Shown here: piece after piece, positions 54,411-62,685 of the stretch
Numbering within the stretch: position 1 is the stretch's first letter
Layout: every line of letters starts with the position of its first letter
DNA from: Bacillota bacterium
GTDB taxonomy: Bacteria; Bacillota; Clostridia; Lachnospirales; Lachnospiraceae
Assembly: GCA_023409535.1 (NCBI GenBank)
Contig: JAEYGZ010000038.1
Coordinates: 1-64,000, forward strand
Length of the DNA: 64,000 bases
Direction of reading: 5' to 3'
Notes under the pieces: generated by a model
What the model saw: the letters and a program-made list of their open reading frames with translations, nothing else
The model's database searches: none
Told to the model about the DNA's origin: nothing
Made by a program: the position numbers and the translations under genes

Positions 54411-54617
54411 GAATAATCCTCCTTATTCTATGAATAACTCAGCTTCATTTTATAATTCAGTCCTGCAATTTTTCAAGCATATGTTATGCCTGTTTATGCG
54501 TGTTTTATAGCTTTTACCCATTTTACACGCTTTTTTATGAATGATTCGAACAGTTTTTATCTCATAGGAACAATACCTTCAAGCTTTACCCATAACAAGA
54601 TTTCCTACAGAATAAAA

Positions 54618-54642
54618 AATGCCTGCATTAATTGCAGACATT
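54618..54642 (-). terminator. Terminator of the DeoR gene
   Basis: AATGCCTGCA (54618-54627) pairs with TGCAGACATT (54633-54642) with one G-U-type mismatch; on the minus strand it is followed by TTTTTT. It serves the DeoR transcript. The rest of 54411-54617 shows nothing recognised. Confidence 0.7.
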
Positions 54643-54686
54643 AAAATTACCGATTGATTTATATTCATTTGATCTATGGATTTCCC

Positions 54687-55433
54687 TTAATAAATTTTAT
54701 TTTTATATTTAGCTTGCACTTGCTTCGTGACAGGACCTTCGCAGATGATTCTGTCAGCCTTCTCCGCCTGGCAGATTACATAATTCGCAACCTTATTCAA
54801 TTTGGAGCAGGAACACATGATATTTACTTCTGTGCTGTTCTCTGCCAGGTATTTTTTCACAGGCGCTTCATCCTCATAGGGATAGGGAATTGAAATGCCG
54901 CTTTTTGCATCCACTGCATAAGCTCCGAGAAAGCACTGATCGAAATGATAGTCCTTTAGCTGCTGTAATACGGTTTCTCCCACTGTTGTCTGAGATTCTT
55001 TATTATAGCGGCCTCCAAGGAAGATAACCTCCACACGAGGCCGTTTTCTTAATTCTTCCGCCACCGGAAAGCTATTCGTTACGACACGCAGCGAAATGGA
55101 AAGGGGCATCAGGGATGCAAACAAAGTATTCGTTGTTCCGCCGTCTACTGCTATTAACGAATCCGGATGAATCATACCGACTGCTTTTCGCGCCACAATA
55201 TATTTTTCATCTCTCTCTATGCCCTTTCTGGCATCAATCGCAAGTGCAGGTATCTTTTTCGGTATGGCTCCGCCGTAAACACGCTTAACAATTCCCTGCT
55301 CCTCTAATTCCGTCAGGTCCCGCCGGATGGTATCCTTGGAAGAACGGAACTCCTCCGCCAGTTTATCTACATCCACCTTGCCGGAAGCATATAAGATATT
55401 CAAAATCTGCTGTTGCCGTTCTTCCTTAAGCAT
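54687..55433 (-). CDS. DeoR/GlpR-family transcriptional regulator
   Basis: 248 aa. Winged helix-turn-helix at the N-terminus (RQQQILNILYASGKVDVDKL, then RSSKDTIRRDLTELEEQGIV) and a DeoR C-terminal phosphosugar sensor (SLIAVDGGTTNTLFA, FLGGRYN). It usually represses sugar catabolic genes and is released by a phosphorylated intermediate. The adjacent Gfo/Idh-isomerase-hydrolase operon on the same strand is the obvious target. Its position after the sensor-GGDEF gene (22 nt) may put both on one transcript. Confidence 0.92.
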   Translation of the reverse strand: MLKEERQQQILNILYASGKVDVDKLAEEFRSSKDTIRRDLTELEEQGIVKRVYGGAIPKKIPALAIDARKGIERDEKYIVARKAVGMIHPDSLIAVDGGTTNTLFASLMPLSISLRVVTNSFPVAEELRKRPRVEVIFLGGRYNKESQTTVGETVLQQLKDYHFDQCFLGAYAVDAKSGISIPYPYEDEAPVKKYLAENSTEVNIMCSCSKLNKVANYVICQAEKADRIICEGPVTKQVQAKYKNKIY

Positions 55434-55455
55434 AACGCTTTACCAGCCTCCCATA

Positions 55456-57360
55456 TTAAGTTGTTTTCTTCAACCGCCTCTTCTTATTCATCGCCTTCTG
55501 ATAATACATCAGCTGGTCGGCTTGATCTATCATATATGAAATCTTTTTACTATCCTTGGCATACTCACTGATGGAACCGATGCTGATCTCTATCTCATAA
55601 GGCTTATTAGATATTTCATTATAAAAAGTGATATTTTGCTTAACTGAATTGACATAGTATTCTACGGAATCCTCTCCAGCTCCGTCTACACCCACTACCA
55701 GGAACTCGTCACCGCCAATTCGGGCACAGATGTCACGGGGCTTGCAGTTGCTCTGAAGAGCATTGGCCACCACGGTAATTACATTATCCCCCTCCAGATG
55801 TCCGTAATAATCATTAACAATCTTTAAATTATCCAAATCCGCCATGAGAACAAATATCTTGCGGCTTTGGCGGTTTGCCTCATCAATGGTCTGCTGCGCA
55901 TTCTGTTCAATACCGCTGCGGTTATAGATTCCCGTAAGGACATCCCGGAAGGAGGAGCGGTATAATTTGCGATGGGTCCGGTTAAACTCCAGCGCATTCA
56001 TAATATTTCTGCTCCAGTTACGGTAAATGATATCAAAGGACTTCGCCTTATCGCCATAGGTAAGTACGGAGTAGCCCATACAATGCTGATTAAAATGCAC
56101 CGGGGTAAAATAATACGCCTTCGGCTTCTTCCTGTCCTTCCATAAATCCGGCAGCATATCCTTAATATCAAAGTTATAGTCACTGCCCACAAACGCTCTG
56201 TTCTCAACCGAGAGTACAAGGGTCATCCAGTCCGTATAGCCTGTAGTCTGGACTTCATCCTTCTCCAGACTGTAATTATCCGCACTGCCATCCCAGTTGT
56301 CACAAAGGCACAGATAGTAATCCGAGTAATCCTTAATCAGATAAAGGTAATAGCAGAACTGATTAATACATTCTTCAAAGCTTAAGGCTGCGGTCAGCAC
56401 CTCCGTCATGTAGCTGTCCAGAAGCACCTGATAGTCGTCCGACTTTTCCTTCAGACGGACTATGCTGTCACGCATCATATGATCAATATCATTGCAGCCG
56501 CAGCTGCGTCCGATTTCCAGATAATCCTCAAAAGAATTGTGCATCTCAGGCAATACACCGGTCATCAGCCTGGTCAGCTCACACACCGCCCTGACACCGG
56601 TCTGCATCACCGGCGGATCATAGGTTGTAATCATATCATGGCAGGTTGCCGCTTCTTCGGTGGCATCATAACCGGTTACCGCAATGTCTTCCGGTACCCG
56701 GATGCCGTTTCGGAGCAGCTCATTTACAAGACCGATTGCCATATAATCACTGATGCAGATCACCGCCTGGGGCCATGCAATCTCGCCCTCCAGCAGCCTT
56801 CTTGCCAGCAGCTCACCCCCGGGATAAAAGAACTCCCCCTCATAGGAAATGCGGCTCTCGTCAAATGTCATGTTATGCTTCCGGAAGGAAGCACGGACAC
56901 CCTCCAGCCTGTTGATGGTTGCAACGTTCTCCTTGCCCCCTGCCAGACAGTAAATATCCCGATACCCGTGAGTCTCAATCAAATGATCCGTCAATTGCTC
57001 CATTGGTCTGCTGTCATTCGTACAAATACTGGGAAAATACTGCGAATTCTCATCTATGTACAAGACCGGACATCTGCAGCTCTTTAACAGAAGATGTTCT
57101 ATCTCCAGCGGCAGATGCTCGAGTGACAGTGTCCTCCCCGCAACGATAATTCCATCAAATAGTTCAAAATTCATCAGATGGAATATATTCTTCTCGCCAT
57201 TCTTATATTCCGGCAATCCGGAATTCTTAATTAAGGTTGAAAATACTGCCACATCATAATCCAAGCTATAGCATTCCGATATAATCCCCCTCAACAGCTT
57301 ATTCTGATACAGTCCTTCAACTTCAGAGATAATTACCCCAATTAATTTTCTCTTTTTCAA
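55456..57360 (-). CDS. LacI-type ligand-binding domain fused to GGDEF (diguanylate cyclase)
   Basis: 634 aa from TTG 57360 (AGAAGG 7 nt upstream). Residues ~5-290 are a LacI/GalR-type periplasmic-binding fold (IGVIISEVEGLYQNKLLRGI, AVTGYDATEEA) without the N-terminal helix-turn-helix. Residues ~300-460 are a linker/GAF-like domain. Residues ~470-634 are a GGDEF domain with FRDVLTGIYNRSG and an intact GGDEF at 549-553. The I-site position reads KPRD, not RxxD, so product inhibition there is unlikely. It has no signal peptide and no membrane helix, so it should make c-di-GMP in response to a cytosolic small molecule. Its mRNA leader carries the 57423-57537 element. Confidence 0.88.
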   Translation of the reverse strand: MKKRKLIGVIISEVEGLYQNKLLRGIISECYSLDYDVAVFSTLIKNSGLPEYKNGEKNIFHLMNFELFDGIIVAGRTLSLEHLPLEIEHLLLKSCRCPVLYIDENSQYFPSICTNDSRPMEQLTDHLIETHGYRDIYCLAGGKENVATINRLEGVRASFRKHNMTFDESRISYEGEFFYPGGELLARRLLEGEIAWPQAVICISDYMAIGLVNELLRNGIRVPEDIAVTGYDATEEAATCHDMITTYDPPVMQTGVRAVCELTRLMTGVLPEMHNSFEDYLEIGRSCGCNDIDHMMRDSIVRLKEKSDDYQVLLDSYMTEVLTAALSFEECINQFCYYLYLIKDYSDYYLCLCDNWDGSADNYSLEKDEVQTTGYTDWMTLVLSVENRAFVGSDYNFDIKDMLPDLWKDRKKPKAYYFTPVHFNQHCMGYSVLTYGDKAKSFDIIYRNWSRNIMNALEFNRTHRKLYRSSFRDVLTGIYNRSGIEQNAQQTIDEANRQSRKIFVLMADLDNLKIVNDYYGHLEGDNVITVVANALQSNCKPRDICARIGGDEFLVVGVDGAGEDSVEYYVNSVKQNITFYNEISNKPYEIEISIGSISEYAKDSKKISYMIDQADQLMYYQKAMNKKRRLKKTT

Positions 57361-57422
57361 ACCTGAACCTTCTCTCCATTAACAAAACAAAAGTGAAATA
57401 AATAATATGAAATCGTGTATAA

Positions 57423-57537
57423 GCAGATTAGAAGCTCAGAGGCTGCGCCTCCTAATTCACGTTACACTTTCCATATGCCTAAGTATGTTTCTTTAAGCGA
57501 GCTTAAGAAACATATTTAAGCATATGGACTAATCTGC
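57423..57537 (-). ncRNA. Candidate structured leader RNA, copy A
   Basis: 115 nt in the 5' leader of the sensor-GGDEF gene. P1: GCAGATTAG (minus, 57537-57529) pairs perfectly with CTAATCTGC (57431-57423). P2: CCATATGC (57527-57520) pairs with GCATATGG (57478-57471) and continues into a long arm capped by AAG-CUCG-CUU. P3: GAGGC and GCCTC around a GCA loop (57451-57439). The single-stranded block AAGTGTAACG follows P2, and GAGCTTCTAA runs from after P3 into P1. The same plan and blocks occur in copy B at 61609-61723. It does not match any riboswitch core I know. Confidence 0.65.
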
Positions 57538-57548
57538 CCATCGTGCAC

Positions 57549-57554
57549 ATTATA
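57549..57554 (-). promoter_or_regulatory. Extended -10 promoter for the GGDEF gene leader
   Basis: On the minus strand GTGCTATAAT has TGn plus TATAAT; TTGTTA 18 bp upstream may be the -35. The RNA element begins 12 nt after the -10 box, so it is the very start of the transcript. Confidence 0.6.
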
Positions 57555-57612
57555 GCACGAATTACTAAATATTAACAAGTCAAATCGTATAATTTATCCA
57601 TATTCTTCTTGT

Positions 57613-58302
57613 TTATTCCAAACAGAGTGCTAAGCGCTCCTTATTCACTATTTTAAAACTATTGCCGTAATAGTCAATCAGTCCTTCGTCCTTCATACGG
57701 GCCAGCTCCCGGCACATAGAGGTACGGGATACATTCAGGTAGTCCGCCAGCTCATTACGGTTTAGCATAATCTGAAACATACTGCTGCCGCGATTTCCGG
57801 CCTCGTTGATCAGAAAGCTTGCAATCTTCTCACGCATTCCCTTCAAGGTCAAGAGCTCCAGCTTCCTGTTGAGATTGACATTCTTCTCCCCCAGCACCAC
57901 CATCATATTCTGTACCAGGTTAGAATGATATTCGCAGACATTGCCGCAGGACTTAATAACCCTTTCATAGGGAATGCATAATATCCTGGCATCCTCCTTC
58001 ACGCGAACCGTTACGGGTGCGATCCGCTTCACGGTGCAGACAATCCCCTCCGCAAACATATCCGCCGCTTCGAGAATGGCTACAATATGCTTATTGCCGG
58101 ACAAATTCTCCTTCATAATCTCAATCCTGCCGGACAGTACAATCCCTATAAAATTTATCTCATCTCCCGCAAGGAATACATATTCCTCCGCTTGAAAGCT
58201 CTTTACCTGGGCACCAAGACATTTCATCAGATGTCCGAATTCCTTCTCTTCTATCCTGCGAAACAGGGCACAATTTTTAATTACCGGATAATACTGTTCC
58301 AT
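57613..58302 (-). CDS. Crp/Fnr-family regulator, HcpR-like
   Basis: 229 aa. Cyclic-nucleotide-binding fold in residues ~10-130 (LSGRIEIMKENLSGNKHIVA, EAADMFAEG) and a winged helix-turn-helix (NRNELADYLNVSRTSMCREL). It lacks the N-terminal FNR cysteine cluster. Divergently transcribed from hcp with an 18-bp palindrome between them, the arrangement of HcpR regulators that control hybrid cluster protein under nitrosative stress. AAGGAGG precedes the ATG. Confidence 0.88.
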   Translation of the reverse strand: MEQYYPVIKNCALFRRIEEKEFGHLMKCLGAQVKSFQAEEYVFLAGDEINFIGIVLSGRIEIMKENLSGNKHIVAILEAADMFAEGIVCTVKRIAPVTVRVKEDARILCIPYERVIKSCGNVCEYHSNLVQNMMVVLGEKNVNLNRKLELLTLKGMREKIASFLINEAGNRGSSMFQIMLNRNELADYLNVSRTSMCRELARMKDEGLIDYYGNSFKIVNKERLALCLE

Positions 58303-58347
58303 GGGTACCTCCTTACTCTTGCATCAGCTTCAAAATTATTTTCACAA

Positions 58348-58365
58348 ATGTAGCTGTGGCTACAT
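58348..58365. promoter_or_regulatory. Crp/Fnr-type operator between HcpR-like gene and hcp
   Basis: ATGTAGC-TGTG-GCTACAT is a palindrome with perfect 7-bp arms, between the divergent regulator and hcp, 75 bp before the hcp start. Confidence 0.65.
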
Positions 58366-58439
58366 CTCATTGCATTAATCTGTATTATACTCACCTTGAA
58401 CTTAAAAATCAATTTAAAATAAAAAGGAGAGTTTTAAGA

Positions 58440-60077
58440 ATGGACAATAAAATGTTTTGTTATCAGTGCCAGGAGGCTGCTAACTGCACAGGATGTACTG
58501 TGACAGGCGTCTGCGGCAAGACACCCGATCTGGCAAAAATGCAGGATTTATTAATTTACGTAACCAAAGGCTTAAGCGCGGTGACTACCGCTCTCAGAGA
58601 TCAGGGCGAGAAAATCGACACAGCCGTTGACCATTATATAACCATCAATTTATTCTCCACCATTACCAATGCTAATTTTGATGATGAGGTATTTTATCAG
58701 AGAGTTTTTGAGACCTTAAGAATCAAGGATCAATTATTCAGCAAGGCTGCAAATCAAACAGCTCTTCCGGAAGCGGCACATTGGACCGCACAGACCCGTC
58801 AGGAGCTGGATGCGAAGGCTTCCAAGGTGGGTGTGCTCGCTACCTTAAATGAAGATGTCAGAAGCTTAAGAGAGCTTGTAATCTACGGCTTAAAGGGTAT
58901 GGCTGCCTACTTAAAGCATGCGAATGAATTAAATTATGATAATGCGGAAATCAGCGCATTTATGCAGAAGGCACTTGCTGCAACTCTGGATGATACCTTA
59001 AGTGCGGACGCATTGGTTGCCCTCACTCTTGAAACCGGTAAATTCGGTGTTGACGGCATGGCACTTTTGGATACCGCAAATACCAGCACTTATGGCAATC
59101 CCGAAATCACCAAGGTTAACATCGGCGTTGGCAGCAGACCCGGTATCCTGGTATCAGGCCATGATTTAAGAGACCTGGAGCAGTTACTGGAGCAGACTCA
59201 GGGAACAGGCGTTGACGTATATACCCACTCCGAGATGCTTCCCGCACACTACTATCCTGCGTTTAAGAAATATTCCAACTTCATCGGCAACTATGGTAAT
59301 GCATGGTGGAAGCAGAAGGAAGAGTTCGAAAGCTTCAACGGACCTATCCTCATGACAACCAACTGTGTAGTACCTCCGGCAGCTTCCTATAAGGGCAGAC
59401 TGTTTACAACCGGCGCCACCGGAATTAGCGGCTGCGTTCATATCGAGAGAGAGGAGAACGGACATAAGGACTTCTCCCGGATGATTGAACTTGCCAAGAC
59501 CTGTGCAGCTCCGACTCAGATCGAGAAGGGTGAGATCATCGGCGGATTTGCCCACAACCAGGTACTGGCTCTTGCAGATAAGGTAGTTGACGCCGTAAAG
59601 TCCGGCGCCATCAAGAAATTCTTCGTTATGGCAGGCTGTGACGGACGTCAGAAATCCAGAAATTATTATACCGAATTTGCTCAGGCGCTTCCCAAGGATA
59701 CCGTTATCCTGACCGCCGGCTGTGCAAAATACAAATACAACAAGCTTGCTCTCGGTGATATCGGTGGCATCCCTAGAGTACTGGATGCAGGTCAGTGTAA
59801 CGACTCCTACTCCTTAGCTCTGATTGCGCTGAAGCTGAAGGAAGTCTTCGCTCTTTCCGATATCAACGAGCTTCCCATCGCTTTCAACATTGCATGGTAT
59901 GAGCAGAAGGCTGTCATCGTTCTTCTTGCCCTTCTCTACTTAGGCGTAAAGAACATCCACTTAGGACCCACACTTCCCGCTTTCTTATCCCCCAATGTTG
60001 CCAAGGTTCTGGTTGAGACCTTCGGTATCGCAGGCATCGGAACCGTAGAGGACGACATCAAATTATTTATGGCATAA
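58440..60077 (+). CDS. hcp: Hydroxylamine reductase / hybrid cluster protein
   Basis: 545 aa from ATG 58440 (AAAAGGAGAG upstream). N-terminal Cys residues 7, 10, 19 and 25 in MFCYQCQEAANCTGCTVTGV bind the [4Fe-4S] cluster; the hybrid cluster ligands lie in TNCVVPPAASYKGR, MAGCDGR and LTAGCAKYKYN (Cys, His, Glu). The enzyme reduces NO to N2O or hydroxylamine to ammonia and protects anaerobes against nitrosative stress. It is the short N-terminal form typical of anaerobes. A GC-rich hairpin (60114-60149) follows before the next gene. Confidence 0.96.
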   Translation: MDNKMFCYQCQEAANCTGCTVTGVCGKTPDLAKMQDLLIYVTKGLSAVTTALRDQGEKIDTAVDHYITINLFSTITNANFDDEVFYQRVFETLRIKDQLFSKAANQTALPEAAHWTAQTRQELDAKASKVGVLATLNEDVRSLRELVIYGLKGMAAYLKHANELNYDNAEISAFMQKALAATLDDTLSADALVALTLETGKFGVDGMALLDTANTSTYGNPEITKVNIGVGSRPGILVSGHDLRDLEQLLEQTQGTGVDVYTHSEMLPAHYYPAFKKYSNFIGNYGNAWWKQKEEFESFNGPILMTTNCVVPPAASYKGRLFTTGATGISGCVHIEREENGHKDFSRMIELAKTCAAPTQIEKGEIIGGFAHNQVLALADKVVDAVKSGAIKKFFVMAGCDGRQKSRNYYTEFAQALPKDTVILTAGCAKYKYNKLALGDIGGIPRVLDAGQCNDSYSLALIALKLKEVFALSDINELPIAFNIAWYEQKAVIVLLALLYLGVKNIHLGPTLPAFLSPNVAKVLVETFGIAGIGTVEDDIKLFMA

Positions 60078-60113
60078 TTGCTGACAAACAGATTACCCTA
60101 CCGGATAAATTTA

Positions 60114-60149
60114 CCCCGCCGGATAAATAATAATATTTATCCGGCGGGG
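60114..60149 (+). terminator. Terminator/attenuator after hcp
   Basis: CCCCGCCGGATAAAT (60114-60128) pairs perfectly with ATTTATCCGGCGGGG (60135-60149), followed by CTTTAT. Only 25 nt before the next start codon, so it probably attenuates rather than isolates the downstream genes. Confidence 0.7.
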
Positions 60150-60174
60150 CTTTATCAGAAAGGCATATTATTTT

Positions 60175-60795
60175 ATGAGTGCATTTTTAGGACCGATCCA
60201 CTATTGGTTATATAATAAAATACGCCTGCAGCAGGCGGTTGTTGACAAGCTCTGTTTGATTGGCAATCCGTTGGGGTTGAAGCTGCAGGAGGAATGTGAA
60301 GAGCGTTATGGACAGTTCCTGAACAAACCCCTTGAGGAAATGATCGATCAGGGCAATATTCACGGATGGCTTCAGGAGCGTGTCTCTCAGGTTGAATATA
60401 AATACGCTTATGCAGTTACTAAGCTGACTGCTGCCGCGCCTGATATAATAGAACAGTTAAAGGGCTGCTTATATCTAACGGGTTCAGAGCAGGCTGAGGC
60501 CGTAAAGACTTCCGAGGTACAGAAGGATGCAAGAAAGCTGTTTACCTTGCTCACGGATCAGCTGCTGGACGGAATGCCCTGTGATCATACAAATCGTGTG
60601 ATTGCACAGACCGAGACTGAGGTGACCTGGACCCGCAATCTTTGTGTACACACTCCCTATTGGGAAGAGGTCGGCGGTGACATCGCTCTCTACTATACCT
60701 TGCGCGAAGCCTGGATGAAAGGATTTTTCCAGGAATTCGGGTATCAGCTTGAGAAGACGGATGATGCAAGTTACCGGATTCATGCAGAAATATAA
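60175..60795 (+). CDS. Unknown protein between hcp and hemerythrin
   Basis: 206 aa, soluble and largely helical. Conserved-looking segments are CDHTNRVIAQTETEVTWTRN and CVHTPYWEEVGGDIALYYTL followed by REAWMKGFF. The Cys/His residues (CDH, CVH) might bind metal or haem, but I recognise no family. It lies between two nitrosative/oxygen-stress genes on the same strand, so it may belong to that response. AGAAAGG precedes the ATG. Confidence 0.75.
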   Translation: MSAFLGPIHYWLYNKIRLQQAVVDKLCLIGNPLGLKLQEECEERYGQFLNKPLEEMIDQGNIHGWLQERVSQVEYKYAYAVTKLTAAAPDIIEQLKGCLYLTGSEQAEAVKTSEVQKDARKLFTLLTDQLLDGMPCDHTNRVIAQTETEVTWTRNLCVHTPYWEEVGGDIALYYTLREAWMKGFFQEFGYQLEKTDDASYRIHAEI

Positions 60796-60865
60796 GGAAA
60801 AGCTAAATCGATTTATTACAAGAACAGACAATCAGATTTATCATAAAACAGACTGGAGGGATCCT

Positions 60866-61426
60866 ATGGACAGCATATCGCTTATGATGGAGGAACATCA
60901 ATATATTCTGCGCATGCTCACGGTGGTAAGAAATGCATGCTACCGGGTGATGAAGGGTGACGAAATTAATTATGAGGACTTTGACGGGATGATTGATTTT
61001 ATCCGCAATTATGCAGATGCCCATCATCACGGCAAGGAAGAAAAGCTGCTGTTTCATGAGATGGTGACACACCTGGGTGCCTTAGGCAACAAGCTCATCA
61101 CCCACGGAATGCTGGTGGAACACGACTCAAGCCGTTTATTCATCCAGGAGCTTGCACAAGCACTGAACCGGGTTAAGGACGGCGATGAGATGAGTAAGCT
61201 GGATGTGATCGCCAATGCAATCAGCTATACTCATTTGCTTAAGAGACATATTGATAAGGAGGACTCCGTAGTCTATACCTTTGCACAGCGCCAGCTGCCT
61301 CCGGAGGTATTGGAGCAGGTGAATATCTCTACCATCCTCTTTGAGGAAAGCGCAAAGGAACGCGGAATTCAGCAGCAGTATGAAGCGCTCCTTGTGAAGC
61401 TTGAGGAGAAATATCTTCCGCGTTGA
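60866..61426 (+). CDS. Hemerythrin domain protein
   Basis: About 186 aa. ATG 60866 is chosen because GGAGGG lies 5 nt upstream; the open frame extends into the previous gene. The di-iron ligands are visible in the normal order: EEHQYILR, AHHHGKEEKLLF, HGMLVEHD and LLKRHIDKEDSVVY, a YtfE/DUF438-like or bacteriohemerythrin four-helix bundle. Such proteins bind O2 or NO or repair iron-sulfur clusters, which fits the hcp cluster. Confidence 0.9.
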   Translation: MDSISLMMEEHQYILRMLTVVRNACYRVMKGDEINYEDFDGMIDFIRNYADAHHHGKEEKLLFHEMVTHLGALGNKLITHGMLVEHDSSRLFIQELAQALNRVKDGDEMSKLDVIANAISYTHLLKRHIDKEDSVVYTFAQRQLPPEVLEQVNISTILFEESAKERGIQQQYEALLVKLEEKYLPR

Positions 61427-61476
61427 CAGGTCAAACCGCTACCCCCTTAATTTATTGATATACAGTCTTAATCAGG

Positions 61477-61523
61477 GCAACCATATCTAAGCAGAGCAAT
61501 CGCTTTGCTCCGGATATGGTTGT
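61477..61523 (+). terminator. Terminator after the hemerythrin gene
   Basis: CAACCATATC (61478-61487) pairs with GATATGGTTG (61513-61522), with an inner GAGCAA/TTGCTC stem, followed by TTCTAT. Confidence 0.65.
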
Positions 61524-61591
61524 TCTATGTTTGGGACATATGTCTATCGAAAATTTGTTCATATCCTCTTTTCCAAACGTAAGTTTCATGA

Positions 61592-61597
61592 TATAAT
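61592..61597 (+). promoter_or_regulatory. Extended -10 promoter for the restriction gene leader
   Basis: CATGATATAAT contains TGn plus TATAAT; no good -35 is visible. RNA element B begins 12 nt after the -10 box, exactly as in copy A. Confidence 0.6.
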
Positions 61598-61608
61598 CAA
61601 CAGCATGA

Positions 61609-61723
61609 GCGGATTAGTCATAGAAAGAAGTATATTTATCAAGCTTGCTTGAGTGAAATATACTTATGTGCATGGATAAGTGCAACGCAGCAGGAAAACG
61701 CAGTTTTCGAGCTTCTAAGCTGC
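61609..61723 (+). ncRNA. Candidate structured leader RNA, copy B
   Basis: 115 nt, the same length as copy A, in the 5' leader of the restriction gene. P1: GCGGATTAG (61609-61617) with CTAAGCTGC (61715-61723), one mismatch and one G-U. P2: AAGTATATTT (61628-61637) with AAATATACTT (61656-61665), capped by AAG-CUUG-CUU. P3: GAAAAC and GTTTTC around a GCA loop (61694-61708), stem bases entirely different from copy A but still paired. The shared blocks AAGTGCAACG and GAGCTTCTAA occupy the same places. Confidence 0.65.
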
Positions 61724-61808
61724 GTAATGCAGATTAAAACGTGTGTGTGCATGTCTTCTGATCTTGCTTAAGTAAACCTGGCAATCGCTATTAAATTGGA
61801 GTTTTAAC

Positions 61809-62618
61809 ATGACTATAGAAAAAGAAACCTTAATTCGGGAAATCGTGGACAGCCACATCCGGCAGTTTGCAGACGGAATGGAGGCCCGGTACATAATCGA
61901 GGTTACGGATCCCCTGGGTGTAATCAACGCCAAGAAGAACAATGCCTTCATATGTCAATTAGGTGAGGAATTCATGTTCTATTCCGCCTTCGTCCGTTCC
62001 TTTGACAGCTCCTTCGGCAAGGTATTGGAGAATATGGGCAATGCAATTGCGAAGATCTCCTATACGGTAAAGGGACGGATTGAATCCTATCTTCTTCCCC
62101 AGCAGACCCAGCATATTGATTTTCTGATGACCGCCTATGAGAAGAGGGATTCAAAGCCAAGGATTTCGGATTATATGAATTTTAATTGTTTGACCCCTTC
62201 CAATGTTACAAGCTTTCTTACCTCCCATGAGACAGATAATTATTTCTATGATGAGGAGACAGGCTGCCACTATCTGATTGAGTTAAAGGCCGGCGGCGAT
62301 TTAGATAACAAGAAGGCAAAGTCTGAGAAGATCGCACTTCTCAACGAATTCTTTATCCTGAAGAATTCCCTGCAGAACGAAGAAACCGTGCGGATTTACT
62401 TTGCAACGGCTTATAATAAATTCGGTGAAGATATCCCCTGGCGGCAGGAGCGGGTACAAACCTTCTTTGCCGAGGATGAATTATTGATCGGAAAAGCTTA
62501 CTGGAACTTCGTATGTAACGATTCTGACGGCTACCGGATCCTATATGATCAATACCGGTTGAGCGCCGAGTATATGAAGAGCGCCCTGGAGCGGATTAAG
62601 AACCTGTATTTTCACTAG
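61809..62618 (+). CDS. TdeIII-like type II restriction endonuclease
   Basis: 269 aa. The sequence resembles TdeIII-family restriction enzymes; the PD-(D/E)xK-type centre is HYLIELKAGGDLDNKKAKSE with Glu158 and Lys160. Directly followed (67 nt) by a DNA methyltransferase, so it forms an R-M pair that cuts unmodified incoming DNA; TdeIII recognises GGNCC, but specificity here is unproven. GGAG lies 8 nt before the ATG. The transcript begins with the structured element at 61609-61723. Confidence 0.82.
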   Translation: MTIEKETLIREIVDSHIRQFADGMEARYIIEVTDPLGVINAKKNNAFICQLGEEFMFYSAFVRSFDSSFGKVLENMGNAIAKISYTVKGRIESYLLPQQTQHIDFLMTAYEKRDSKPRISDYMNFNCLTPSNVTSFLTSHETDNYFYDEETGCHYLIELKAGGDLDNKKAKSEKIALLNEFFILKNSLQNEETVRIYFATAYNKFGEDIPWRQERVQTFFAEDELLIGKAYWNFVCNDSDGYRILYDQYRLSAEYMKSALERIKNLYFH

Positions 62619-62685
62619 CCCGGATACATCACTATTCATCCAGGTAATACTGCTTCTGATAGAAGACGAGAGGAGATACCCCCTT

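Noticed and set aside
57423..57537. Assignment of the leader element to a c-di-GMP riboswitch because a GGDEF gene follows.
   Set aside because: The GEMM-I core (GNRA-tetraloop receptor arrangement, conserved CAAACC and GGGACGCA-type segments) and the class II pseudoknot blocks are not visible, and the second copy precedes a restriction gene.
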